From a bacterium (lineage in GTDB: Bacteria; Eisenbacteria; RBG-16-71-46; CAIMUX01), in NCBI GenBank assembly GCA_030431975.1, contig JAUIHP010000026.1, positions 1 through 64,000 of the forward strand: a stretch of DNA of 64,000 nt. The letters are read 5' to 3'. The number at the start of each line of letters is the position of its first letter. Positions within the stretch are counted from its first letter, which is position 1. A program made the translations under genes and the position numbers. Of the stretch, positions 36,095 to 44,830 are shown piece after piece. A model generated the notes under the pieces. That model worked only from the letters and a program-made list of their open reading frames with translations, did no database searches and was not told the DNA's origin.

Positions 36095-36216
36095 CACCGA
36101 AAGAAAGAACTGTTCTCCAGCCGTTCGCTTTTCTCCTCTTTCGGGGTTTCCAACACAGAGAGGCCGCGCCGACCGGCAGGGGCCGCAACGTTGACAGCCT
36201 CGTTGAGGAGAATCTC

Positions 36217-37158
36217 GTGAAATCAATGAATACAATGACTTCCAGCTTGCGGGAGCGCCGCACCGGAACCCCCGGCGGGCGTGTCTGGGGTCTCATCCGC
36301 TCGGTCGTCCTGCTTTGGCTGCTGGTCGGAACCAGTGCCTGCATTCGTTCCCACACCACCGTCATCGTGCGACCGGACGGCAGCGGCAACATCGAGGTCC
36401 TTTCCCTGATCGCCGAGGAGGCCGCCACTTCGATGCAGGAATTCGCAGCGATGCTGGCCGAGGAGGGCGCCGAGCCGCCGTCGCTCTTTCCCGAGGACGG
36501 TCTGCGCGAAATGGCTGCCGAGTTCGGCCCCGGGGTCACTTTCGTCAAGAGCAAGGAAGTGAAGGAGGACGGCTTCGTCGGCGTTTTGGCGACGTTCGCT
36601 TTCGAGGATCTCAATCAGGTTCAGGTCGACACTTCGCCGCAGGATCTCTCCGAGGTCGGTTCGGGGATGGACGGTGGTGACGACGGTTCAGGGGACATGG
36701 GATCCGATGACGGAATGGAATCGGAAGAAGAGCCGCAGGATCCCATCCGCTTTCACTTCGAGAAACGCGGCGACCTCTCGATCATCCGCGCGATCCTTCC
36801 CGAGGAGGATCTCTCCGTTTCCGATGACGAAGAGGCCGACATGGAGATGGATCAGGATCTGGGAATGCCGACCGAGGAAGAACTCGCTCCCTTGCTGCAG
36901 CTGTTCGACGGGCTGCGCTTCGGGACGTCGATCCGGACCGAAGGTGAACTCGTCCGTACGGACGCGACCCATCGCGACGGCAACGAGGTCACCGTCTATG
37001 ACATCGACTTCGGTGCGCTTCTCAGCGATCTCCCCAAGCTTCAGGAGCTGGCCGGTCGCGGTGAGCCGAAGTCGATGGCGGAGGCGGCGGAGTGGCTGGC
37101 CGACGTGCCGGGAATGAAAGTTTCGCTGCAGGAGGAGATCGCCATCGAGTTCCGTTGA
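36217..37158 (+). CDS. Acidic lipoprotein
   Basis: This 313-residue protein starts at GTG 36217, seven bases after GAGGAG. An h-region (VVLLWLLVGTSAC) leads to a lipobox TSAC near residue 43. The mature part opens with beta-strands (TTVIVRPDGSGNIEVLSLI), as in LppM-like and other lipoproteins, then a highly acidic Asp/Glu/Gly/Met linker at about 150-180 (GMDGGDDGSGDMGSDDG). A second domain follows (about 220-300). It lies 120 bp downstream of the sigma operon and could be in its regulon. No known function. Confidence 0.78.
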   Translation: MKSMNTMTSSLRERRTGTPGGRVWGLIRSVVLLWLLVGTSACIRSHTTVIVRPDGSGNIEVLSLIAEEAATSMQEFAAMLAEEGAEPPSLFPEDGLREMAAEFGPGVTFVKSKEVKEDGFVGVLATFAFEDLNQVQVDTSPQDLSEVGSGMDGGDDGSGDMGSDDGMESEEEPQDPIRFHFEKRGDLSIIRAILPEEDLSVSDDEEADMEMDQDLGMPTEEELAPLLQLFDGLRFGTSIRTEGELVRTDATHRDGNEVTVYDIDFGALLSDLPKLQELAGRGEPKSMAEAAEWLADVPGMKVSLQEEIAIEFR

Positions 37159-37180
37159 GGCCGGAGGCGCAGCGACATTC

Positions 37181-37265
37181 AAGTCCACATCCACGGCCGC
37201 ATCCACATCTGCGGCCAAAGCCGCATCCATCTCACAGCCGCATCCACCTCGCAGCCACAGCTTCA
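37181..37265. repeat. Degenerate GCCGCATCCA repeats
   Basis: GCCGCATCCA-type units recur about four times with variable spacers between the acidic lipoprotein stop and the convergent subtilase stop. Confidence 0.7.
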
Positions 37266-37316
37266 GCCTCAGTCGCGCCGACCGTCACCCTGATGCGGTC
37301 GGCGCGGCTCGAAGCT

Positions 37317-39191
37317 CTACCGGAGCACGGAGACGCGCCGCGCGGTTTCCGCTTCCTCTCCCTCCACCCGAATGAAGTAGACACCACTGGGCAAAGGTCC
37401 CTTCGGCCCCTCGCCGTTCCACTGCACTTCGTGATCGCCGGCCTGTCGGACGCCGTCGGTCAGTCTCGTCAGGATGCGACCACGCACGTCGACGACGTCG
37501 ACCCGCACCGGTCCATCCTCATCCAGTCGGAAGCGAATGTTGGCGTCGCCCCGAACCGGATTGGGAGAAACCGACATGTCCAGAACCAGCCGGAAGTCGC
37601 CGAGTTCGACGTTGGCAGCGGTCAGCACCGCGTTGGCGGCCGCGGCGAGATCCGGCCTGGGACCGATGTACCTCGATCCCAGGTTCGGCACTCCGGTGTC
37701 GGTGAGGATCTGTCGAATGGTCACCGGCGGCAGGTAGCTGTTCTTGGCCTCTTTGTGGATGCCCTGCAGAGCCAGTGCGGAACCCGTGACCATCGGCGAC
37801 GCGCCGGACGTTCCGCCGAACGAGCTGGTGTACTGCGTCTGGGCGCTGCCGCCGTTGTAGAGGTTGCCATATCCGGTGGTGACGATCTGTGAGCCCCAGG
37901 CCGAGGCGTCGCAGCGCGAGCCGTAGTTGGTGAACGACTCGGCGACGCGGCCGAACGGGGTTCCGGCGCCGACCAGAATAGCGCCGGAGTCACGCTGGTT
38001 CCGATCGAAGATTCCGCCCCACGACGGGTCGTCCAGGTCCTGGCTGCCGTTGGCCCCTGCTTCGATGCAAACGATGTCCAGGGCCCAGGAGCTTGTCCAG
38101 ATGACGTCGTAGTTCACCTGCAGGTACTCCATCGGCGTGGCGTCCCGCCCACTTGGGAACATCTGGAGCTCGATGAGCCAGACATCGCCGGGGTCGAGTG
38201 CGTCGACGGCTTCCTGGAAGCGGTGTGCGACGTTCGGCCACTCGCTGACGAGGATAGCGACGGTTCCGTAGGCAACGTCGGGTGCGAATCCGCTGATCCC
38301 GAAGTCGTTGTGCTGTCCGACGACCTCACCCATGACCGCGGTTCCGTGATTGTCCGTGCCCTGCGGAACTCCTCCTTCGAAGAAGAAGTTGTCGAAGTTG
38401 AAATCCTCGTGGTCGTGTGCCCATCCCAACTCGACATCGACGAACTTGACGTCGGTTCCGGTCCCGCCGGGTATCGCCCAGGCAGACGGGGCATCGAGTC
38501 CGGTCGGGGTGTCGTAAAGATATGCTTGTTGCGCGGTGAAGTCCGGCGTGCCGCCCCGGTTCGCACTCGCGCTTCCAGCGACGTTGCGCGGCGCGTCATC
38601 GAACTGCAATGCGGCGGTGGTGACGACGGGGGCCGGATGCGCGATCTCGACGTTGGGGTCGGCGTTCAGTTTGTTCAGCAGATCGGCCAACCCGGACTTC
38701 GACGTCGCGACCTCGACATCGAACCAAAGCGAGAGGTCCGGTCCGACGGTTCCGGTTGCCGCTTCACCACGGGACTTCCAGCTCCGAAGAGTGGCCCGGT
38801 CTTTGTCGAAGGTGGGCCGCAAAGACCGGAGGTCGGCCGCCGCAAGTGCGGCGTTCAGTTGGGACAGATCCCGGGATCCAGGGTCGACGAACCGGGCTTC
38901 CGTGAGCGGCGCGCCCGATCCGGGCAGGACCAACTCCACATCCGAACCCTCGACGAACTTCACGTGGATCCAGTGGTCCGCGTAGGTGGCGAGCGACTCT
39001 TCCGTCCACGATTGGACCGGAGAGACCAGGCGTGTCGTCGTGTCGAGCGCCGAGGCGTCCGCCGGCAGGAACGCGCCGACAGCGATCAGGAGCCCGACGC
39101 TCTTCACCGGACTCGAGCTGCGTGCGTTGGTGAATGAGAAGCGCGGGAGAGCCCCACGCACTCGCGAAAGGAACAGGGAAGAAGTGGGCAT
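37317..39191 (-). CDS. Exported subtilisin-like S8 peptidase with sorting domain
   Basis: This 624-residue secreted serine protease starts at ATG 39191 with AGGAGGTG upstream. Signal and pro-region occupy about 1-215. The catalytic residues appear as D252 (KFVDVELGW), H282 (DNHGTAVMG) and S462 (GGTSGASPM); EAGANGS carries the oxyanion Asn. The C-terminal 80 residues (SPNPVRGDANIRF...VDVVDVRGRIL...LPSGVYFIRVE) are the FlgD/T9SS-like domain. The peptidase probably acts outside the cell on proteins. It is downstream of, and co-directional with, another exported protein, separated by a 140-bp gap. Confidence 0.94.
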   Translation of the reverse strand: MPTSSLFLSRVRGALPRFSFTNARSSSPVKSVGLLIAVGAFLPADASALDTTTRLVSPVQSWTEESLATYADHWIHVKFVEGSDVELVLPGSGAPLTEARFVDPGSRDLSQLNAALAAADLRSLRPTFDKDRATLRSWKSRGEAATGTVGPDLSLWFDVEVATSKSGLADLLNKLNADPNVEIAHPAPVVTTAALQFDDAPRNVAGSASANRGGTPDFTAQQAYLYDTPTGLDAPSAWAIPGGTGTDVKFVDVELGWAHDHEDFNFDNFFFEGGVPQGTDNHGTAVMGEVVGQHNDFGISGFAPDVAYGTVAILVSEWPNVAHRFQEAVDALDPGDVWLIELQMFPSGRDATPMEYLQVNYDVIWTSSWALDIVCIEAGANGSQDLDDPSWGGIFDRNQRDSGAILVGAGTPFGRVAESFTNYGSRCDASAWGSQIVTTGYGNLYNGGSAQTQYTSSFGGTSGASPMVTGSALALQGIHKEAKNSYLPPVTIRQILTDTGVPNLGSRYIGPRPDLAAAANAVLTAANVELGDFRLVLDMSVSPNPVRGDANIRFRLDEDGPVRVDVVDVRGRILTRLTDGVRQAGDHEVQWNGEGPKGPLPSGVYFIRVEGEEAETARRVSVLR

Positions 39192-39274
39192 GTTCGAACA
39201 CCTCCTGGGCACGGACGAGATATGGATGCGGTCACGGCTGGCTTGGGGTAGGCCCGATGGAAACCCCTCCTCCT

Positions 39275-39315
39275 CGCCCGCTATCGCAGTCGGACGAGGA
39301 GTTCTTTCATCAGGC
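39275..39315. repeat. Dispersed ~41-bp repeat, copy 1
   Basis: This copy matches 50082-50120 at about 36 of 41 positions, with two single-base indels; GACGAGGAGTTCTT is identical. It lies just after the stop codon of the exported protein at 39331 and about 85 bp upstream of the subtilase start. Confidence 0.65.
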
Positions 39316-39330
39316 TCTCGTGCGTTCTCT

Positions 39331-40332
39331 CTAGCGAACTCGAATGATGCGGACGGGAGCGTAACCTTCGACGCGGGCGAAGTAGACCGAGGGAGCAACG
39401 GGGCGACCTAGGTCATCGAGACCGTTCCACTCGAAAACCGCTCGACCGGAATTGTCGAACATCACCTCAGAAGTGAGGTGGAGCCGACCGCCGGCGTCGA
39501 AGATCCGAAGAACAGCGCCCCCGGATTGGGACTCGACTTCTTGGCCGGAACCTGAGCCGTCCGCGAGCCCGCTTTCTGCGACCGACGGGCGCGCCCAAAC
39601 CAATTGCTGCGATCCACGGGCCGGGTTCGGGAAGACCTGAAGGCCAGGCGTTTCCAAATGGAATTCACCGACGTCCGCCGGTACGACGGGACGAATCTGG
39701 AATCCGTTGATTCCCGTTTGCGCATTCAGAGAGGGCTCTCCGGAGTGCAGCCCGATGTTGCCGCTCGTGATGTTGACGGTGTGGCGGGCATAGGTCACGA
39801 CTTCCTGGTGGGAGCCGGGCCACGATCCTCCGATCATGATCGGACCTTCGTTCGCGAAGTCGACACGGACGGGGGAAAGGAGTCCGGGATCGGCCGGGGT
39901 CAGAGCGTAGGTGATGACCTCGTACTCTCCGTTGGGAATCCCCTCGACCCAGACGCAGACATCGATCGGATTGTTGAGGCCGATGAGCATGTCATCGACC
40001 AGGGCTTCGTCGTCGCCGCTGGTTCCCGGATCATCCGTTTCCAGGATCGAGGGAGAGCTGAGGATCATGTAGATCCGCGCTCCGTCACTAACCCCGTCGG
40101 TGTTGAGCAGGTTCTGGCGTGTGCCGTTGGGCAGGACTCCGACCGTGTTCCAGGTTCCCGGGGAACCGGCAGCACCGTAGCTCGCGTCGGGAGTCGTCCC
40201 GTTTCCGAAGTCGATGTTGTAACTGCCGCTCCAGGCCGGACCGGAGAGAGCGGCGACACCGAGGGCAGCTGCGAGAAGGGATGGAAACGAGAACACGCTA
40301 CGCGATCGAGGCAGTGCGGAAAGCACAGGCAT
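39331..40332 (-). CDS. Exported protein of unknown family with FlgD-like C-terminus
   Basis: This 333-residue protein starts at ATG 40332 with GGAGGA upstream. The signal peptide ends near SGPAWSGS. The mature N-domain (about 38-220) begins Y-N-I-D-F-G-N-G-T and is beta-rich, resembling a lectin or F5/8-like sandwich by composition, but no family is recognised. It ends FPNPARGSQQLVW...IFDAGGRLH...PVAPSVYFARVE, the shared sorting domain. The linker before the final strands is Gly/Ser-rich (SGLADGSGSGQEVESQSGG). Confidence 0.8.
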   Translation of the reverse strand: MPVLSALPRSRSVFSFPSLLAAALGVAALSGPAWSGSYNIDFGNGTTPDASYGAAGSPGTWNTVGVLPNGTRQNLLNTDGVSDGARIYMILSSPSILETDDPGTSGDDEALVDDMLIGLNNPIDVCVWVEGIPNGEYEVITYALTPADPGLLSPVRVDFANEGPIMIGGSWPGSHQEVVTYARHTVNITSGNIGLHSGEPSLNAQTGINGFQIRPVVPADVGEFHLETPGLQVFPNPARGSQQLVWARPSVAESGLADGSGSGQEVESQSGGAVLRIFDAGGRLHLTSEVMFDNSGRAVFEWNGLDDLGRPVAPSVYFARVEGYAPVRIIRVR

Positions 40333-40505
40333 CGTGAGTCCTCCTGGAACCGAGCCGTCGCGAGCCCTGCGAGGTCGGGACCGGTTGTGTTTCGACGAAC
40401 TCACTGCCGCGATCGTCGCCTTCCAATGATACCCCAGAGCCCGCTCCCATCCCAACGGCTTTGCCCGGATTGCCATTCCGCGAGGGGTTTCGTACGGTTC
40501 CCATC

Positions 40506-43184
40506 ATGTCGCTGAATCCAGGCACCAAGTTCGGGCCGTATGAAATCGTCGGGGCGCTCGGGGCCGGTGGGATGGGGGAGGTCTATGAGGCCAAGGACAC
40601 CCGGCTCGGTCGCCGGGTTGCCATCAAGGTCCTGTCTCCGCACCTCTCGACGAACGAGTCCCTTCGGCAGCGCTTCGAGCGCGAAGCGAAGTCCATATCC
40701 TCTCTGGCCCATCCCTACATTTGCGCTCTGCACGACGTCGGCGAGGAGGGCGGTCATCACTATCTCGTCATGGAGTATCTGGACGGCGAGTCGCTTGCCG
40801 AACGACTGACCCGAGGACCGCTCAAGACGAACGAGGTCGTCAAATACGGTGCGCAGATCGCTGAAGCGCTCGGCGCGGCCCACCGCAACGGCGTCGTCCA
40901 CCGTGACTTGAAACCCGGAAACGTCATGCTGACCGAAAGCGGCGCAAAGCTTCTGGATTTCGGATTGGCCAAGGCCGTCGCCGAAGTCGGGGAAGCCCAC
41001 TCCCTGACGCAGTCACCGACCATGGCAACACCGCTTACGACGGCAGGAACGCTGGTCGGGACGTATCAGTACATGTCTCCGGAGCAGTTGGAAGGCGGGG
41101 AGGCGGACGCGCGCAGTGATGTCTTTGCCTTCGGCGCGACTCTCTACGAGATGGTGACCGGTCAGAAGGCGTTTGGCGGAAAGACGCAGGCCAGCGTCAT
41201 TGCGGCGGTGCTCGGGCAGGAGCCTCCCCAGGTCACGTCGATTCAACCCATGACTCCGCCTGCCCTCGCTCAACTCATCGCGCAGTGTCTGCAGAAGGAT
41301 CCCGAAGAACGTCGGCAGTCGATGCATGACCTCGCGTTGGAACTTCGCTTTCTTGGCGAGGCGGGAACGCAGGTTGGCGTTCCCGCTCCGGTCGTTTCGC
41401 GAAGAAAGTCTCGCGAACGCTTGGCTTGGTCGTTGGCGGGAGGATTTGCACTGGCGACCGCAGCCGCGCTAGCCATGCTGTTCCTCGGAGGCCGCGGCAA
41501 AGGTCTGGATCTTTCTTCCGACGACGGTCCCGCTCTGATGGCCGAGCTTCTGCCCCCGGAAGGCTTCGACTTCAACTACGACCCGGTGGACCCGGGACCA
41601 CCGGTCCTTTCCCCGGACAACCGATTCCTCGCCTTCGTGGCCTACGAAACGAATTCGCTTCGACGCTACGAACTCTATGTGCGGGACCTTCGGGACGGTC
41701 ATGTTCGGCTTCTCGAAGGCGCCGCCGGAGCCGCGTATCCGTTCTGGTCACCGGACGGAGACCGCATCGGATACTTCGAGAACGGATACCTCTGGACGAT
41801 CGGCCTGGACGGCGGTCGTCCCATTCGCTTGTGCGAAGCCGGCCGCGGCAAAGGCGGAACCTGGCGCGAAGATGGAACGATTCTCTTTGCGCCCTCCTAC
41901 GACAGCGGGATCCACCAGGTCTCTTCGGAAGGCGGAGACAGTTTCGAGGTGACCCGGATCGATACGACCCTTCAAAACAGCCACCGATTTCCTGCCTTCG
42001 TCGAGGGGAGGGACGACGCCTTCGTCTACACGGTCCGTCGCCGGGAGGAGCAGAACTACTTCGAGGTTCACTGGGCCACTTTGGACGGAGCGGAAGGCGG
42101 CCTGTTGTTGGAGAGCGTCAGTCACGCGCAACCCGTCGGGGAACGGTTGCTCTTCGTTCGGGACAACACGCTCTTTTCGTCCGACTTCGATTCCGGATCG
42201 ATGGAGCTGACCGGTCGCCCGCATCGGCTGGCCGAAGAGGTCACGGTCATGGACGCGGCCGGGCGCGGTCTTTTCAGCGCCACCTCGGAACTTCTCGTCT
42301 ATCAGATGGGCGGCGAGCAGTCGGATCTGCGCGAACTCGTCATCTACGAACAAGGCGGGTTGCGATCGCGTGCCGTGGGGGAGAAGGCGCGCTACAGCCG
42401 ACCTTCGTTTTCTCCCGACGGGATGAGCATCGCCTACGAGATCGACAACAACGACGACGAGACCGAAGACATCTGGATCATGGATGTGACGACCGGCCTT
42501 CCAACCCGCTTCACCAGTGCTGAAGGCAGCGAGCAGTTCCCACTGTGGTCACCAGACGGAAGCGAGTTGGCCTATGCCGCCGACTCGGACGGGAGCTGGG
42601 CCATCTATGCCCGGAAGCTGGCCGGGGCACAGGAACGACGCAAGCTCGTCGATCTGCCCGAGGGAGGAGCGCTTCTCGACTGGTCGCGGGACGGCAAGTA
42701 TCTGGCGATCGTCATTCAAGGGGACATCTGGACCTACGACCTCGGGACGGAACGCCTGGAGAAGTTCGCCGCGAGCACGGAACAGTTCGCGGAGTGGTCG
42801 CCGAGTTTCTCTCCCGACGGGAAGTGGATTGCGTTCGTCTCCGTGGACTCCGGCACGCCGGAGCTCTACGTGACTTCGTTTCCTGAACCCGGCCGCCGGT
42901 GGCGCGTCAGTCCCAACGGAGGGCAAGGGGTCAGTTGGGCTCCCGACAGCAGGGCGCTATACTACGTGACGGCGCAGGCGGAAGTGTACGAGGTGGCGTT
43001 CCGGGTCCGGGGCGAGCAGTTCATCATGAGTACGCCCAAGCTTCTCTTCCAGGAAATCCGAGCCAGGGACGGCGGAATGAGTCCGGATGCCGAGCGTTTC
43101 GTCCTCGTTCTCGTTCCCGAGGCCGCGAACGGTCCGACACTTCGGATCCGGTCGCAGTGGCGACGGGCCAACGTGCGACCGTGA
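40506..43184 (+). CDS. Membrane Ser/Thr protein kinase with extracytoplasmic PD40 propeller
   Basis: This 892-residue Hanks-type kinase starts at ATG 40506. The kinase domain (about 10-275) has the glycine loop GAGGMGEVYEA, K41 (VAIKVL), the catalytic D134 in H-R-D-L-K-P-G-N, D151 in D-F-G and Y-M-S-P-E-Q. One membrane span follows at about 305-328 (AWSLAGGFALATAAALAML). Then come repeated PD40/TolB blades (PFWSPDGDRIGYF, SFSPDGMSIAYEI, PLWSPDGSELAYA, SFSPDGKWIAFVS). This kinase-propeller form is common in Acidobacteria, Gemmatimonadetes and FCB relatives. The ligand sensed outside is unknown. Confidence 0.96.
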   Translation: MSLNPGTKFGPYEIVGALGAGGMGEVYEAKDTRLGRRVAIKVLSPHLSTNESLRQRFEREAKSISSLAHPYICALHDVGEEGGHHYLVMEYLDGESLAERLTRGPLKTNEVVKYGAQIAEALGAAHRNGVVHRDLKPGNVMLTESGAKLLDFGLAKAVAEVGEAHSLTQSPTMATPLTTAGTLVGTYQYMSPEQLEGGEADARSDVFAFGATLYEMVTGQKAFGGKTQASVIAAVLGQEPPQVTSIQPMTPPALAQLIAQCLQKDPEERRQSMHDLALELRFLGEAGTQVGVPAPVVSRRKSRERLAWSLAGGFALATAAALAMLFLGGRGKGLDLSSDDGPALMAELLPPEGFDFNYDPVDPGPPVLSPDNRFLAFVAYETNSLRRYELYVRDLRDGHVRLLEGAAGAAYPFWSPDGDRIGYFENGYLWTIGLDGGRPIRLCEAGRGKGGTWREDGTILFAPSYDSGIHQVSSEGGDSFEVTRIDTTLQNSHRFPAFVEGRDDAFVYTVRRREEQNYFEVHWATLDGAEGGLLLESVSHAQPVGERLLFVRDNTLFSSDFDSGSMELTGRPHRLAEEVTVMDAAGRGLFSATSELLVYQMGGEQSDLRELVIYEQGGLRSRAVGEKARYSRPSFSPDGMSIAYEIDNNDDETEDIWIMDVTTGLPTRFTSAEGSEQFPLWSPDGSELAYAADSDGSWAIYARKLAGAQERRKLVDLPEGGALLDWSRDGKYLAIVIQGDIWTYDLGTERLEKFAASTEQFAEWSPSFSPDGKWIAFVSVDSGTPELYVTSFPEPGRRWRVSPNGGQGVSWAPDSRALYYVTAQAEVYEVAFRVRGEQFIMSTPKLLFQEIRARDGGMSPDAERFVLVLVPEAANGPTLRIRSQWRRANVRP

Positions 43185-43337
43185 TCCCGCCAACGTAGAG
43201 GCGGGCCAACGGACGACCCGGATCGGGCCAAGTGGAAGGGCTACCGTTCGACCGTGATTCGGCCGGGATCGGTACTCTCTGAAAGGGAGTGGAGGATTGG
43301 GAAGCCACCGGCTTCACCGCGATTACCGCGGAACCCC

Positions 43338-43541
43338 TCAGCCAAACCCCGAGGACGGCCCGCAGCCACCACCCGCTCCACCGGCGGAGTCGCCTCCGGT
43401 CGTGGAAAAGGCCGAAAGCCCCCGTTTCGTCTCGCTTCCACCGCATTCCGGACAATCGGGAGCTTTGTCCCGCTCAGCCATCGGCCGCATCAAGGTGAAC
43501 TCTTCGCCGCAGGTCTCGCAGCGGTACTCGTACATCGGCAT
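43338..43541 (-). CDS. FmdB-family zinc-ribbon protein
   Basis: This 67-residue protein starts at ATG 43541 with GGAGAA upstream. It has the FmdB pattern M-P-M-Y-E-Y-R-C-E-T-C-G-E-E-F, then C-P-E-C-G-G, forming a four-Cys zinc ribbon. The C-terminal tail is Gly-rich (GGDSAGGAGGGCGPSSGFG), common in this family. Such proteins are putative regulators, originally linked to formamidase genes; no formamidase is nearby. Confidence 0.92.
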   Translation of the reverse strand: MPMYEYRCETCGEEFTLMRPMAERDKAPDCPECGGSETKRGLSAFSTTGGDSAGGAGGGCGPSSGFG

Positions 43542-43816
43542 CTCGCGTTCTCCATGCAGTGCCCGGCCCGGCAGGGCCATGGCCCACCTCTAGATACAGA
43601 GGCACGAACCGGCCCAAAGGTTTCAGCCCAGGTTTGCGGCCGGCCCTCGGCGCGTTCGAGCGGACAGGATCCGCCAGCCAATCTCCCGCCACAACCTTTC
43701 TATCACGCAACTCGAGCCCTCGGAGGAGCGATACGTGGCGAGGAAGCCTCGCTCGATCCTGGAAAGGGTCGACGTCGAGCCACGGAGATCGTCTCAAAAC
43801 CTTGGAGTGATTCGTC

Positions 43817-44419
43817 ATGACCCGTTTCGTTCGCACCATCCGCACGGTCATTGCCGTCGGTCTCGCCGTTGCCGTTCTCGCCTCCGGCCAAGCCGGCCGC
43901 GCCCATTCCGAGCCGGCTCCCTCCGTTTTCGTCAACGGCGTGGAACTCAGCGCCGAAACTCTGGCCGGCTTCCAGCAGCGCTACGGCCTGGCCATTCCGG
44001 CGGGCCGCTACTGGTACGACAACGCGTGCGGAGCCTGGGGATTCGAGGGCGGCCCGGCCCTGGGCATCACGCAGGCCGGACTCACCGTCGGAGGGCCCCT
44101 GCGTGCCGACGCATCCGGAGGCGGAACCGGCTACCTCACCGGCGTCTTCGTCAACGGTCGTGAACTACATCCATACGACGTGGCCGTGCTCTCAACGTTT
44201 GTTGCCGTGCAGCTCGGCCGGTTCTGGGTCGATGCCGCCGGAAACTGCGGCTACGAAGGTGGACCGGCGTTGGTCAATCTCTATCAACTCGCCCAGGCGA
44301 GTGGAGGTGGCGGCCGTTCATATCAACGAGCCACGGCCGGGGGCTACATCGGCGGGGACGGCTCGACCTCTTACTTCTTCGATCCGTCGAGCGGGGCGAG
44401 TGTCATGGTTGGCAACTGA
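43817..44419 (+). CDS. Exported protein with two copies of a Trp/Gly-rich ~50-residue domain
   Basis: This 200-residue protein has a signal peptide (TVIAVGLAVAVLASGQAGRA). It then carries two related segments. The first (about 37-85) reads VFVNGVELSAETLAGFQQRYG...GRYWYDNACGAWGFEGGPA. The second (about 110-155) reads VFVNGRELHPYDVAVLSTFV...GRFWVDAAGNCGYEGGPA. The shared core is V-F-V-N-G-x-E-L...G-R-x-W-x-D...G-x-E-G-G-P-A. The C-terminus is Gly/Ser-rich with a GGDGSTSYFFDPSSG motif. I know of no named family with assigned function. It is well bounded, with a promoter-sized gap upstream. Confidence 0.82.
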   Translation: MTRFVRTIRTVIAVGLAVAVLASGQAGRAHSEPAPSVFVNGVELSAETLAGFQQRYGLAIPAGRYWYDNACGAWGFEGGPALGITQAGLTVGGPLRADASGGGTGYLTGVFVNGRELHPYDVAVLSTFVAVQLGRFWVDAAGNCGYEGGPALVNLYQLAQASGGGGRSYQRATAGGYIGGDGSTSYFFDPSSGASVMVGN

Positions 44420-44479
44420 CCTCGGCTTCGACCGGCGTTTCGTCGACTCGTAGCGGGTGTTCGCGCAAATCCGATTGCG

Positions 44480-44521
44480 AACCCGAACCCGAACCCGAAC
44501 CCGAACCCGAACCCGAACCGG
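44480..44521. repeat. Hexamer tandem repeat (GAACCC)7
   Basis: About seven uninterrupted copies of the hexamer GAACCC end in GAACCGGACCC. It sits between a signal-peptide protein gene and the pntB 3' region. Confidence 0.92.
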
Positions 44522-44557
44522 ACCCGCGGATAAGGCTCTGTCGGGGCTTGCCTCGGG

Positions 44558-44673
44558 GGTGGAAGGCACAGTTCACGTTCGCTCAGACATACTCGCGGTG
44601 GTTTGTGGGGAGGCGGGTTGCTTGGCTTGCCTCCCGACTCGTAACTCGCTCGGCGTGAACTGTGTCTTCCACC
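44558..44673. repeat. 116-bp element with 20-bp imperfect terminal inverted repeats
   Basis: The left arm GGTGGAAGGCACAGTTCACG at 44558-44577 pairs with the right arm at 44654-44673, with one mismatch (G-T). A further CTC/GAG pairing extends the outer stem. Inside, GGGAGGC at 44608-44614 and GCCTCCC at 44629-44635 form a second hairpin. No gene is encoded. It could be a miniature inverted-repeat element or a structured RNA. Confidence 0.75.
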
Positions 44674-44766
44674 TTGAGCTTTCGGTGCCCGGTCGGTGGT
44701 TACTGCGGCGTGGCGATCGCGAGCCAGGCCTTCTGCCAATGTCCTCTCGCCGGTTGGAAAGGGAAA

Positions 44767-44790
44767 GACGCGCCACCGAGGTGACGCGTC
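44767..44790 (-). terminator. Intrinsic terminator downstream of pntB
   Basis: GACGCG and CGCGTC, with an inner CACC/GGTG, form a hairpin 41 bp after the pntB stop. On the minus strand it is followed by TTTCCCTTTCC. This is the most convincing intrinsic terminator in the window. Confidence 0.65.
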
Positions 44791-44830
44791 CATCGAAGGA
44801 GCCATCGGCCGATAGCCTGACGAATCGAGG

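Larger units (their letters stand above)
44420..44830. other. 410-bp gap with hexamer repeat, long hairpin and terminator
   Basis: In order it holds a GAACCC hexamer array (44480-44521), a 116-bp imperfect inverted repeat (44558-44673) and a terminator-like hairpin for pntB (44767-44790). No gene was found; Arg-Val or Pro-Glu open frames here come from the hexamer array. Confidence 0.6.

Noticed and set aside
44480-44521. Telomere-like function of the GAACCC hexamer repeat
   Set aside because: It is a short internal array between ordinary genes; it looks like one more local tandem expansion.
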